Of a stretch of DNA of 64,000 nucleotides, positions 32,404 to 45,024 are shown piece after piece. The first letter of the stretch is position 1, and every line of letters begins with the position of its first letter. The stretch covers positions 54,036,902-54,100,901 of the forward strand of contig JAOANR010000003.1 in assembly GCA_030278955.1 (NCBI GenBank), written 5' to 3'. Origin of the DNA: Hygrophila difformis (lineage: Eukaryota > Streptophyta > Magnoliopsida > Lamiales > Acanthaceae). The notes under the pieces are model-generated. The model saw only the letters and a program-made list of their open reading frames with translations. It had not been told where the DNA came from and ran no database searches. The position numbers and the translations under genes were made by a program.

Positions 32404-33773
32404 ATATAAGTAACTTTTATTGTCATCTAATCTATTTCCAGGAGTATTACGTATACATTTTCAACCATTGCACTACCAATTTCAACACTTTAATATGCCA
32501 CATACAATCTGTCATTTTCCCTTGGTTATTTAAAACATACTACTAGAAGTTAAGGTTAATTTACTAATGCTCATATTTTAATGTCATTAATATTTTTATG
32601 TGAAAGGAACATTCGAGCTTTCGAAGTATGGTTGTAGTGAAGATTACTATTAGTAAATTAGTAACTTATCCAAAAATAGTAAAAGAGAAAAAAGATAAGT
32701 CACTTAAATAAATATAATTAAGATAAACAATGACACCTTCCTTTTACTTTACAAGAAGAGATAAAGACGGCCAAACCAAGTAGTACTATGTATACAATGC
32801 AATCGTAAATCTTTAATTTCCTTGGATGGAAATTTTGGAGGTGGAAGGAACATATATGTGGCTTTCGTGCATACACATACATATTTTATATCTGTGATGA
32901 GAGATATGTTTTATGTGATTATAGAGATGTTTCATGTGATAGAAGAATTTTGTGGGTGTGTGATGGAAGAGAATTTTTTATGATAGATGAATATGTGATG
33001 TGACGAATGTTCTATGTGATAGGAGAAATGTCATATGTGATTTCTGTACATACATACTATTGAAGATATTGTACCGTAACCGAATTGAGAAGGAACATTT
33101 GTTGTTTAATAATTATTTTTAGAAAAATTATAACTATATAAATTCTAGTATTTTACTCTGTAATTAATCCCTCAATTTGTGGCTTGACTTCGATTATTTC
33201 TTGACTTGGGTTATGATTGATTTGGGTTATGTTCATAATTTGTTAATTTAGATAATTACTTGTACTAATAGTTAAATAACTGAATTCAATTCCTTATGAT
33301 TGGGAGACAAGAAAATATATTTAGTTTACCCATTGTAAAATATGATTATATAGCCCCAATATTGGATAAGATGCTGGATGAGTAATATTCAGGTATATAT
33401 TAGCAAGTTGACCCAATGAGATATATGTGCTGGGTGTTGTGTATTTAATGTCTATTAGGTTATATAAAAACCGGTTAGGTTACTAGGCTGAATTATTATT
33501 TTCAGCCGCTGTTGATTGTGATCAAATGCATCCATATGTGTGCTACTGGAATATGCAGGGTAAGTGTTTCCAAATGGATTGGCATAAACATTTAAGGCAA
33601 TACAATATCCACTTTCTAATATTAAAATCATAATTTTAGGAGTGAAATCCACATGCCATAACTGCAGAAATCAATATTGCTCTACCGCCTTAAATTCAGA
33701 AAACGTGTCTGTGTGTATGTTATCTCCAAAAAGGGAAAACAAAAACCCTAATTAGCACAACGGCGCCGACGGG
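32404..33773. other. Intergenic, no gene seen
   Basis: AT-rich; around 32890-33050 there are loose repeats of ATGTGAT-type words. No coding signal. The promoter of the transposase-like gene at 33774 would lie at the right edge. Confidence 0.4.
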
Positions 33774-36700
33774 ATGTTGGACTTGAACGTGACACCAGTT
33801 CCGGACGATGATGCCCCAATGGTGGACGATGCTTTTGATGTGCTTGATGCTGCTCCAGAACGTGATACTGACTGCAACCATATGCAAGGCAACCATGGAG
33901 TTTGCCAAGAGAAGACTAAATCGGCAACCAATGTTCGTGATTCCGATGTTGACGGGAAAGGTATATAAAACGGAATTAAAGGATGTATTGTGATGCATCA
34001 ATGTGCTAGTTTGTATAATATGTAATATGTGATAGCGATTATTGCAGATGAAAGTGACGATGACACACATGATGCCGAAGAAGTAGAACAAGATGACAAT
34101 ACATCCACATCCCTCGGCGAACGCACACAAGGGTGCAGCCAGCCAACGTTTTCTTCAGGTATATCATTCATACGAAATTGTTTATGCAATAGCGCATTTG
34201 TGTGACGTTTAATTCGCATGTGAGGGAAAATAATACAGTCATCACCTACCATGAAATGAATATATCGACTAACACAATATTTCATTACGAATCTCAGACA
34301 TCGAAGAATTCCGTGGAAGCACATTCCCGACTGTACAAGATGCGTACGAGGCCTATTGCATATTTGCCCATCAACGTGGATTCGCCGTCCGGACACGATA
34401 CCATCGGAAAGCAGAATTCGACAAGACGATCGTATGGTATATGTTATATTGCTGCAACAAGCAAGGGTACCGTCGTAACAGCGCAATGAATCCCCTAAAC
34501 CAAGATTCAACGAGTGAAAAATATAAGGGGGAAAGTAGCCGGAGCAAAATAAGACACATTGACGAAACTCGTACTGGGTGTGAAGCGATGATTCGCTTCA
34601 AGTTAGATCTGAAGAAAAAACTGTATGTTGTTCACAAAATGAATGATGTGCACAACCATCCCATGCACGATGCAACGACGAAACATGTATTAAGGTCCAA
34701 TCGGGTTATCTTGAAACATCATGAGTTAATCGCAAGCCTAGGGGAGAAAGCAGGTTTATCGTTAAATGAGTCGTACGGCTTGATCAAAGCGATGGCGGGA
34801 GGATCAACGAAAGTTGGTTTTCTTAAATCGGACCTTAAGAATTTTTAACAAGAAACGCAGTCGAGTGATGAGGCAGGGGGAAGCACAAACCCTGCTCCAA
34901 TACATGCAGGATTCGTAGAGGAATGATCCGGGGTTCTACTACGAACTACACATCAATAATGATCGCCAAATAGGTAGCATATTCTGGGCGGATGGCAGAA
35001 TGCGACATGATTACTCAATGTACGGTGATGCAGTTGCTTTGGATACAACATTCAACACAAATAAAAATTCGCGACCCTTAGGTATGTTCAGTTTGTCGAT
35101 CAATATGATCTACCATATGTTTTTTTTTAATATGGAACATGATGTTAAACGACCATAATTTGTTGCCCATTCAGCTTTGTTTGTCGGTTTCAACAATCAC
35201 CGAAGTGGAAGTGTGTTTGATCTTGCATTGCTTGTAGACGAGACACAAGCAAGTTTCGCATGGCTACTGAAGACGTTTTTATGGTGCATGAAGGGTTAGT
35301 GAAAAATCAAGTCCCTTAAATATTGTACTGTGCTATAGTGCGAGTATTCATGTGCTAATGTGTGCCAATATTTGTGATAATTGTTTGTGAAGCATGTGCT
35401 GTTTGATATGGAGTTGTGTTATATCGATATTGTCACACGTAGCATCAATGTAGGTGCAAAATTACTTACAAAGATTATTTTTGGGTGATATTTTGTGTGC
35501 ATATTAATAAGCGTTATGTGCTGAGCTTCAGTTAGTATTGTGATAATGTAATATGTATGATGTGATATTGCATGTGTTCTGAAAATTAGATCTGCTATTC
35601 TGGTGGCATGTTGTTTGTGTGCTGTATACATATTTATATTGTGATACTATTACGCGTTAGATGTGCTGCTTTATACATATTATTGTGCAGGTACACCACC
35701 AAAGAGTATAATGACTGACCAAGATCCGGCAATCGCAGCTGCTATACGGTCTATGCTTCCGGATTCATACCATGGCCTTTGCACATGGCATATATTAGAG
35801 AACGTAAAAAAAAACCGCAGTAAGCGATACACAAAAAGGTTTGGCTCCAATACATGCTCGTCTACATATGTACATGTCTACTTCAATGCATCAATTGTAA
35901 TAATGTATCTTTGCACCGGTTTAGGTTTGCAGAATACTTCAATGTACTCTTGTACAAGGTGATGAATGAAGAGAATTTCATGAAGCATTGGAATGAAATG
36001 ATTAAGGAATGTTTTGATGGGGTTCCGCATCGTTGGCTTGATGGTATTTTCACCTTGCGTAAACATTGGTCTGCTGCTTGGCGCCGCCACCAGTTCACTG
36101 CAGGCATGCGCAGGACACAAATAAGCGAGTCTACTAATGCTACTCTAAAAAGGTTAATTGTGGAGTTTATTTGATTGATTTGAGTACTTGTTAGACCGTG
36201 TAATATGCATGCTATGTATACTGATATGCACACGATATTATGTCTGTCACAGGTATCTTCAAGTTGACCACAACATCTCACAATTCTTCATGCACTTCAA
36301 TCGTGCTATCGAAAACAGGCGGGCAGAAGAGGCGGAATTACAATTTAGGTCGGTGGATAAAAATATGAGTGCGCGGTACCCGTGCAGTCCCTTGATTGAT
36401 TCTGTCGCATCATCTTATACCCCATCCATGTTTGATGCTTTTTGCAATGAGTATGTGAGGTCACATAGATTCTTCATAAAGGAATCGGTTGGGCCATCAT
36501 TGCTTGGTGCGAAATCCTATGAAGTTTGGAATCCGAATAAGGTAAAGGATATCAATCGAATGCACACCGTGACACTCTGCCCCAGTACTACTTCAATCAT
36601 GTGCACGTGCTGCAAGTTCGAAAATTGTGGGATATTGTGTAGGCATGCCTTACGTGCGATGACGATACTCGGTTATTTGTCATGACTGAATTCAACAAAG

Positions 36701-37195
36701 TTCCTAGTCAATATATATTGTCACGGTGGTGTGTGTCGAAAAGTATTGGATCAGGAGAATATGCATCTCCTCACGGCCTTAAGTTGGATACATTTGAAGA
36801 TCGATTTGCATCATTGTCCAAAATATTGATGACAGATGCAACTACATATGCTAAGGATCATGAAATGTGCATCAAGTTTATTGATCATATAAACTTATTC
36901 CGGACAGCTCATAACGGTGCACCAACATCGACAGGACAACATAACGGTAATATGGATTAGTTTGTATGTTTGTATATATATATATATATAATGGTTGTTA
37001 TCAATGCAATAAACAAACCCTGTGATGCAGATGAAGAAGCGGGATGCATAGATGGCCCAAGTGTGGGGGATAGCACTACGTACACGTTAAAAACTAAAGT
37101 AAGGCGATTTGGGCGGAAACGACGCATGGTTTCAATATCCGAGTCAGTACGCACCCCAAAGGGTAACGGCGGGAAGATGAAGAAAAAGTGCTAGA
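33774..37195 (+). pseudogene. FAR1/MULE-type transposase gene (multi-exon, broken)
   Basis: Exon 1 is 33774-33960 (acidic N-terminus), exon 2 is 34048-34158, and exon 3 begins at 34298. All three have GT/AG borders and consistent phase. Exon 3 carries the FAR1-type DNA-binding zinc region (YEAYCIFAHQRGF, CCNKQGYRR, CEAMIRFKLD, VHNHPM). A one-base loss near 34845 and a TAG near 34907 break it. The MULE transposase core follows in later pieces: DTTFNTNK (first D, about 35040), IMTDQDPAIAAA (second D, about 35713) and ISESTNATLK (E, about 36127). A SWIM zinc finger, CTCCKFENCGILCRH, lies near 36600. A nuclear-localisation-like tail (GRKRRM) lies near 37110. Long introns separate pieces at 35300-35690 and 36165-36250. 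It could be a transposon gene or a FAR1-related sequence (FRS) pseudogene; no terminal repeats were found. Confidence 0.8.
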
Positions 37196-38800
37196 TGGTT
37201 CAACATCAATTTTAATAGTGGGCAGTATCACATGAGTATCAATTCAATATCACACCAAGTGGATGATTGTATCACAATTGCAAGTACACATTAACGTTTT
37301 TTTTTTTTTTTTAATACTGGGCAGTATCACATGGGTATCAATTCAATATCATTTGATTGGAATGCAGTGATTATATTGTGATTATATCATTTGATTGGAA
37401 TGCATAAACGCTTTATAGAAATGAATATATGTCCAACTCAATAATATCACATCAAGTATGTTGTATCAGCAAATTGAAAAATTGCAAATAGCACACCAAT
37501 GTGTTGAATGTATCACAACATCCTGAAAATCCATGGAAAAAAAAAACCATGGAAAAAATGTAACTCTATCTATTCCTGTTTTAATTATAGATTTGAAATT
37601 TAGAACGCTAAAATTAAAGATGAAAGCTTGTTCTACCAATTTTTAGACTTAGTGAATCCAAAATAAATTCATTAAGCCTCTTCAAAACTCAATAGTATCA
37701 CTTACTTCTAAGTATATAGTAATTTTTTTATTACATACTACAATGATAATTATTGAATTCATTCATAATTTAAAAATAGTCAACATTGCAAAAACAAACA
37801 CTACCAATAAATTGGAATGGTCCCCCATCACAGCTTATGAATAACTAAATAATTTAAATAACAAAATGTCTTCATCACTAAACGAGCACCATAAACACAA
37901 TATGTCTATTAAAATAACCCTAAACCTCCGACGGAAATGCGGCTGACGGAGACAGAATTCGCCTGGATAACACAAGTGTGTAGTGGCGGAGGCTACGATA
38001 AACTAAGGGTGCGGATATTTCAGAGGATACGCATCGAATCGCAAATAAGCGGGGTCTATAGCGGTGCTAGGGAAGGGGATCGGTTGTGAGGATGAATAAA
38101 TTGAAATGGATGTAAAAATGTGGAAAATGACAACAGCACAATACGGGCCCCACATGGATTTCCTACCCTTTCAAAAAAATTTAATATTTACTACGGAATA
38201 GAAAATTCCTAAATCAAATGAGTCCGACAACTATACAAATATGACCTACCTAATATATGAAATCGTTAATATCATTACCTAAAATATATATTTCTATACA
38301 TCAGTCTTCAACTAGCACACTTATACAAAGAATTCACGGAATCAGCCCCTGCTTATTCAGCGGGGTAACTTAACCCTGTAAAAACACTCCACAGAAACTT
38401 ATCGTGGACTTGTCACAAAGTAAAACTTAATTACTTGTCCTTAATAATTAATGTGTATTTCAGTATTTGATTGATCAAACAATGACCATTATACTAATTT
38501 ATAGGGATCTTAGTAGTCTATCCCAAAGTAGAATTCTGCATGCATAAATGCTCGAACTCGAGACTTTTGCTTAAACAGTCGGAACCCCATACCACTCAGG
38601 TCAACTGTGTTTGGTTCAAGATGTAAGTATGATAATTAGTTATCATTATAAATAAATAAATAAATAAAAATTCTTAACGTTTTATAACAAAATTTAATAA
38701 CAATATTAAATTCTTACCAATGTATAGCTTTTAAAATATCATTATTTATGTAAATAAGTTTATTTTTATATAAAAAAAATAAAAAAAATGCTATACTGAA
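37196..38800. other. Intergenic, no gene recognised
   Basis: Contains T and A runs (37293-37312, 37540-37550) and one GC-richer island at about 37920-38160 that could be the end of a transposon or an old untranslated exon. No open frame of note. Confidence 0.4.
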
Positions 38801-39240
38801 CAAGAGACTTACAACGATTCAACACCGGCTTTTGGCTTGCAATCCAAAATAGGCAACCTCCTTGTGGTTTTCAACCTGCTTCACGCATTCACCCACGCCG
38901 AGTCGCGGAGAGTCAGAGAAAAGAGCAGCACTGAGAGCAACTCCAGCGGCATCTGCAAATTGGTGGAAAACGCCAAAACAGAGGCCATGCCTTCTCCAGC
39001 AGGTAACGGCAGACGGGTAAATGCAGCACTATTTTTGAATAGTGTCTCTCTAAACAGTAGCGAAACCAGAAAGTCCCTCATGGAGGGGCCGATTTCCACT
39101 AAAAAAAATTGTCATAAAACATCAACACAAAAACCAAGTACAAACTATATAGGATATTGTTCAAACGATATTATGTACATATATCACTAGACTGTGTGTA
39201 CATTCAGACTATAGCACAAAAATCATGGAGGGGCCCAAGG
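38801..39240. other. GC-richer island, possible Harbinger-type MITE
   Basis: The stretch contains GAGAGCAACTCCAGCGGCAT and nearby AAAACGCCAAAACAGAGGCC, wording I associate with PIF/Harbinger MITEs of plants. It is open on both strands (117 and 72 codons) without any protein feature. No terminal repeats were proven. Confidence 0.25.
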
Positions 39241-39457
39241 CACTCCTTTTATGGGCATAGTTTCGCCCCTGTAGCTAAATACTTAAAAACCAGTGGAGAG
39301 TGAATATAGCCCGGTGGTACCAAGTTGTTAAGATCCAGACCCTATATGGATATAATGGAATGTTTTTCTATATGCAAGATTGGAATGGTACCATTGCGAT
39401 CCTAAATCTTCTGAAATTACAAAAATGAATGAACTTAATTATGCATACTAATAAGTA

Positions 39458-39596
39458 CTCTCTCCGTTCTTGTTCTTTTTTTTAGTTATTTTTATTGTAA
39501 ATATTACACAAAACAAAGCAAGAAACATAATTATTATCATACAATCTTTCATTTCTACCTCTCACTTACCAAGAAATATACTTGGGGTGGAGAGAG
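39458..39596. mobile_element. Stowaway-like MITE (139 bp)
   Basis: Ends CTCTCTCCGTTCTTG and CTTGGGGTGGAGAGAG are inverted repeats of about 15 bp with mismatches. The left flank is TA, the right flank TG, so the duplication is imperfect. No coding content. Confidence 0.55.
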
Positions 39597-39599
39597 TGA

Positions 39600-40340
39600 A
39601 CATCCTTGGAGGAATAAAGGGGTAATATTGGAAAACTTTCATAGAAATATCCAAAATGACAACTATTATGGAATACCTTTTCATCTCTAAAAGGACTACT
39701 AAGTTGTAATACCATAGAAATTGCCCGAAATATATATATATGAATATATATTTTTGATTAATTCACTAAGTAGATTTTTAATCAAATCTATATATATTTA
39801 TATGTTCAAATATGTGCTTAAAGATTAGTATATTATTTTCTACAAAACATACTTTGAAAAATTATATATATTTGTCTTTTCAAATAAATATATGGATTTC
39901 AATATCAAGTGTAATAAGTATATGGTTCATAGAATATTTTAAATCCATATACAAGTTTATATACACATATATAAATACCTTGGTCTTGAAATAATCTTTC
40001 CAAACATGTACACATGTATATACATGTATATATTCATATGTTTAAATTATAATGAGAATTATCTATTTTCTATAAATCCTTGATTAATCATTCTACCCAT
40101 ATATTTTTTATTATGGGATTATTCTAGAATGCCATAATATAATTGGGAATAATTTGACTATGGTTTGAAATTGTAGGGTGGAATATTAATCATATCTTGT
40201 CATTTTCAAATAAAGAATATATTCCTTTTTGAAGCTATGTATGACTTACAAGATCACAAAAATTCCCACATTATGATTTTTTTTTTTGAAGATAAGAATC
40301 TTAATATATATATATAAAAAAAAAATTAAAAAAAAAAATT
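39600..40340. other. AT-rich intergenic, no gene
   Basis: Dominated by ATATAT-type words, with A-runs near 40315-40355. No feature beyond low complexity. Confidence 0.4.
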
Positions 40341-40349
40341 TTAAAAAAA

Positions 40350-42784
40350 AAAAAAAGTTACTGTAGCACGCTACTGTAGCATGCTACTGTAGCAGTCGGG
40401 CATTATGTGTTTTTGGCGACTTTTTGCCATTTTTTGGGTCCCAAAGGTGGGAATCTTGATCTATCACGGGTGAGGCCTCTTTTGGACGTTATGTATTGAG
40501 TCCCACCTCCATTGTCAGCCATTTTTCATCAATCATTCACCCCAAAACTCTCCCAAAGCCAAACACTCTTCCGACGAACTTCCGGCGACTTTCCGACGAG
40601 TTTCCGGCAACCAAATCCAACCAAGGAAGTGTGTAGATCAAGTATTGCAGGCTTTGGATTGTTGGTAAGATGTTATTCAAGTTTCCTTATGATTTTAAGA
40701 TCATAAACATCATCCTAACTTACGAATCTTCGTATTCAAACACAAATCGGAGCCAAGGGAAGAATAAATCGGGTGGAAGAGATTCGTTCGTGACATCCCG
40801 TGGATTCCGGACGACCCCGTGACTTCCTAGACATCATCCCCACTGTAAGTTAACCTTACTATGGTTTTGGGTGACTTAAAATGCAACCAAACATAGAGAT
40901 TCAACTCAAGAAAATTAATGAAAATCTGTCAACAAGAGAAACCCTCAACGCAGCGTTTTCGTATGAATTTTTCAAACCTCTAAAGCTGCTCAAACAAGAA
41001 AACTCAAAACATGAAAAATGTTCCTAAGACTTTGATCTAGCTTCTGTAAAAATTTTAGAATTTTCATGATGTTTTGAAACCTGAAACCAACCCAAAACCG
41101 AAGAGTATTAAACCTGGATCTTAGAACCTTGGACAGATTTCACTCACAATCTTGTTGGTTATTTTGACCATGGATCTAGGCCGATCTAGGATTGGTGTTG
41201 AACATGAAAATTGTAGATCTATGAGTTTAGAACATTACTGTAAGTTTTTAGAATTTTTCGTTGAGATTTGAGCCTCCGAATCTGAGCCGATCCGATCTGC
41301 GTTAGAACCGATGTCAGGAACCTGGACAGATTTCATAACCGAACTTGAGGAACATATTCCTATCACTTCTAGCCCGAACCAATCTATGTGATCTAAACAA
41401 AAGTTGTTGGAAATCAAGTCTAGTATGTGTCTGTAAAATTTCAGAATTTTTGAAGTTCATTTGGTATGTTAAAAAGTCAAATCTTTGAAAGGTGTCAAAC
41501 CTGAATCCTGACAGCATACTATTTGAGTCGAAAATTTGATTTTTGACATGCTTCCCATCGTTTTTCCGAAAAACTTAAAACACGAAAGTTGTTCGTTGGG
41601 ATGTTATTGAGCTACTGTGAAAATTTCAGATCAATCACCTAAGTAATGGATTTTTAAACTAAAAAGGCGCAAACTGTGATTTTTAAATCAAAGAGATTTT
41701 GAAATTTCGAACAAACGGTCGAGACGTTGAAATACGATATAACTATACTTTTGAAAATCCCGTTATACTAAATCAAAACACATGAGATACTTAATCGACG
41801 TAGAGGGTGAGTGCTCGATAGAGTGCCCCTCTAGCTCTTCGCATCGTGCCTATACGGACGAGTGTGACCTATGTAGAGGGTGAGTGCTCGATAGAGTGCC
41901 CCTCTAGCTTTTCACTTCGTGCCAAAACGGCCGAGAGTGATCGACGTAGGGGGTGAGTGCTCGATAGAGTGCCCCTCTAGCTCTTCGCATCGTTCCTATA
42001 CGGACGAGTGTGACCTATGTTATGTAGAGGGTGAGTGCTCGATAGAGTGCCCCTCTAGCTTTTCACTTCGTGCCAAAACGGCCGAGAGTGATCGACGTAG
42101 GGGGTGAGTGCTCGATAGAGTGCCCCTCTAGCTCTTCGCATCGTGCCTATACGGACGAGTGTGACTATAAAAGAAACGAGAAATGTTGAGATGATGGCGT
42201 AACGGGAAATAAATATATATTAAAAAGCTCAGATTTTATGAAATTGGCTGCGGCCGCCGGATTGCCGGCTAAATTAAATATTGTTGAGATGGTGGCGTAT
42301 CGGGAAGAATTTTTAAAAGCTCAAAACATCTTTTTATTAAATTTAATTAAAGGCTTTGAAACCCCTAACCCATGCTATGTGTTAACTTACTCAGCGCGTT
42401 TTTGCTGACCCAAACCATTTATCCTCTTTTTCTTTCAGAGTTGAAGAATATGCATCATCATATGCATACTGGGAATTTTTGGGGATTACATTATATTTAA
42501 AATTTTGCGTTAGACTAGAATTTGCATGAACGTGCCTGTTTAACCCGTGTTTTGGCCATGTTGGCCCTATATTTAAATTCCGCTGCACTATATATGTAAA
42601 TATTATTTTCCGCTGCAACTTTGATGTATTATTTTTAAATTATATATGAATGGGCTGTTTGAATATTTTAAATTCTGAAAAACCATAGCCTTGCATCTCT
42701 TTAGTGAGCTCGGAGAAACCGTGTCTTGCTAGGGAGGTGTGGCGGTGGCATCCCGGCCTGGGTTACCAAAACCGGGGTGTTACA
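40350..42784 (+). repeat. Probable solo LTR of a Del/Tekay-type gypsy element
   Basis: The right end is CCAAAACCGGGGTGTTACA, a form typical of the 3' end of plant chromoviral (Del/Tekay) LTRs. The left part has TACTGTAGCA repeats (40360-40400), GACGAACTTCCGGCGACTTT-type words near 40575, and long non-coding sequence, all common in those LTRs. No PBS or coding region follows, so it is a solo LTR or a remnant. The left border and target duplication could not be fixed. The sequence right after it (42785-42807) is the 3' end of a Stowaway MITE (GGAACGGAGGGAG then TA). Confidence 0.6.
41800..42167 (+). repeat. Alternating A/B tandem repeat, 73-bp unit
   Basis: Five units begin GTAG(A/G)GGGTGAGTGCTCG at 41800, 41873, 41946, 42024 and 42097. 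Units 1, 3 and 5 share one second half (CTCTTCGCATCGT.CCTATACGG) and units 2 and 4 another (TTTTCACTTCGTGCCAAAACGG). This is a higher-order period of about 146 bp, with a 5-bp insertion in one junction. It lies within the probable LTR. Confidence 0.9.
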
Positions 42785-43340
42785 TAAGTATTTTGGAACG
42801 GAGGGAGTAAAAGCAATAATTCATGTGTTTATGAATCTTGCAAGTTAATTAGTACAATACAATATAAAAACATCACAATTAAGCATAAAATATTTCCACA
42901 TACATGCATATTATATTTTTTTTACACATCATACGTAATGAGTATAAGTTTTTAAATTTAAAATTAAAGAAAAAAAGCTTTAGATCAAATAATAAAATCC
43001 TACAAAAATCTTATGCATTTAAGTATGTATGACCATAAGATCGTATAAGCGTTTAAGGGAATATGACCGTACGATCCTAATATTATGCTATTAGAATCCA
43101 GATCTTATGCAAATCTTATTAATTTTAATATTTTAAGAAGATCATAATTGGAATCTTAACAACTATGTCAAAGTACTATACTACAATTAATATAGGGAAA
43201 TTGTAGTAATAATAATAATAATAGTGGGATATGCTGAGCTAGCCCACTTTTAATTGTTCAACGTAATTGGGCCATTCAACCCATTCTACAAGTAATATTT
43301 AAATTAAATACTAGTATATTTTTTTTTTACCCTATCATAT
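42785..43340. other. Intergenic with a Stowaway end
   Basis: Starts with 23 bp that look like the right terminus of a Stowaway MITE (…GGAACGGAGGGAG, then TA at 42808-42809). The remainder is AT-rich without genes; (AAT)n near 43205-43225. Confidence 0.45.
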
Positions 43341-43341
43341 A

Positions 43342-43598
43342 CTTCCTCTGTTCTTTTTTAAATACACTCATCCTGCATTTTACGTAGTCCAATACACATT
43401 TTTAAATGTCAATAACTCAAATTATAAATAAGTAAAAATTATAAAAAATAATATTATAAAACTACGTGATTAGATGAATCTAACAAGATCTCATTTGACT
43501 ATGTTTTATCTTATATAACCATGCTAAAAAATTGATCAAAGTTAGTTAATGAATAATAACTACTATGCAAATGGATCAATTATATGTGAACGGAGAAG
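43342..43598. mobile_element. Stowaway-like MITE (257 bp), same family as at 29556
   Basis: Flanked by TA at 43340-43341 and 43599-43600. Ends CTTCCTCTGTTC and GTGAACGGAGAAG are degenerate inverted repeats. The interior shares ACGTGATTAGATGAATCTAAC-type wording with the MITE at 29556-29815, so both derive from one family. Confidence 0.75.
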
Positions 43599-43703
43599 TA
43601 TGCCACTTTTATTTTTTTTTATTGAACATCATGTATATATTAAGAAAATAGGTGGTGGAAATATATGCTTAACAAATTACAAATACATAAAAAGAAAGAA
43701 TAT

Positions 43704-43770
43704 GAGGCTCAGTGGGAAGTCGAACTCCAAACCTTCGGATTGGAAGTCCGCATCCCCTATCCCGTGCCTC
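43704..43770 (-). tRNA. tRNA-like sequence, tRNA-Gly(UCC)-like, probably degenerate
   Basis: The minus strand has a 67-base cloverleaf-like order. The outer stem is GAGGC / GCCTC, the anticodon arm is CGGA-CTTCCAA-TCCG with UCC in a 7-base loop, and a TTCGA T-loop core follows. The D arm is poor and the T stem has mismatches. It may be a decayed tRNA or a tRNA-derived repeat. Confidence 0.25.
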
Positions 43771-44170
43771 ATCTAAATTAAATATCCTTTATCCCCTCTA
43801 ATTCCTTACATATATTTATTTTTTAGGATTAAAATGTTTAAATCAACTACCCACAATTTATCCATTTTTTAGCTCAATGACCTATGAAGTCCAGAAAAAT
43901 AAGGGGAAAAAAGAACAAACAAATGACATAACTAGTGACGTGAGAACCACGTGCTAGCTGCATAGTGGCCAATAGAGACTTCACAAAATCCAGCAGAAAT
44001 GCCCATGTCGTGAATCCATTTGAAAGTGTGATTTTAATATTTCCTTTTTTAACCATATATACTATTGATATTATTAATATATTAAATCTCTTCATTAAAA
44101 ATAATTATCTTTTCTAAATAAAAATTTTTATTTTTATATAATTGTCTTTACATAAATGACAAGTCATTGA

Positions 44171-44755
44171 TAGGGGTGGAAATAGCTAGGTCGAGCTAGA
44201 CTTAGGCTCGAACGGCCTAGGCCTGCGCCAATTTTTTACGACCCGAGCCTGACCTATTACTTGTGATAGGCCTATCTTATAGGTCTAAGCCTGGCCTATT
44301 TATTTAAATAGGTCAATTTTTAAGCCTTTTAAAAGCCTGTTTAAGTCTTTCAAAATTAAGTTAAAATTCTATTATATATGTCCGGATGTAATCATAAAGT
44401 TGGATGGCCTGAATTTTTGCAGTTGGGCAAGTCATTATCCACAATTATTTATATACGGAAAAAAGTTATAAATATTTTAAAAATCTATATAAGATCAAAT
44501 TAATAATTACTTTTACATAAAATAATAATAATATCATATATTCCTATGTAGTAAACATAAAAAGACTAATAATGATAATAAATAGGCCGGCTTAGTAGAC
44601 TTAATAGGCTTTTTAGACCTTGCCTTATTTAACTAAATAGGCTTGCAAAATAGCCGGAGTCTGACCCGTTTATAAAAAAAAGTCTGGTCTAGTCTGGCCT
44701 TTGGTAGGCTAGGCCGTAGGCCCCTGTCGGGTTGCCTGACGTATTTCCATCCCTA
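44171..44755. mobile_element. Non-autonomous hAT (585 bp)
   Basis: Ends TAGGGGTGGAAATA and TATTTCCATCCCTA are inverted repeats. The flanking 8-mers GTCATTGA (44163-44170) and GATATTGA (44756-44763) agree at six of eight positions. The interior has many TAGGC / GCCTA words as subterminal repeats. No transposase is encoded. Confidence 0.8.
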
Positions 44756-44846
44756 GATATTGATATATAATATTTAAAAATATACCGTCTATGTTCCATA
44801 AATCTCTTTCAAAATTTTTGAACACGCAATCCAATACATTTACTTA

Positions 44847-45024
44847 ACAATTGATATCTTGAATTTATAAAAGTAAAAACTTTATATAATATATTTTTTT
44901 TGGATGAGCCACTAAAGGCCTAGGAAAATGGTGGTGGAAGCCCATATACTATAAAATATATGTTTTAAAACTATACTAAAAAAAATCCAAAAAAATTCCA
45001 CTCAACGATAATTTTTCTTATATA
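44847..45024 (+). repeat. Left copy of a 178-bp direct duplication flanking the LINE fragment
   Basis: Starts ACAATTGATATCTTGAA and ends ATAATTTTTCTTATATA. The same sequence, about 95% identical by eye, is at 45521-45697. It includes an internal TTTTTGGATGAGCCACTAA stretch that looks like an older small insertion. Confidence 0.9.

Noticed and set aside
36960..37000. (TA)n microsatellite as a promoter TATA box
   Set aside because: It lies inside the FAR1-like gene between coding pieces; simple-sequence expansion is the better explanation.
38837..39190. 117-codon open frame on the plus strand
   Set aside because: Both strands are open and neither has a domain; the wording resembles a MITE, so it is not called as a gene.
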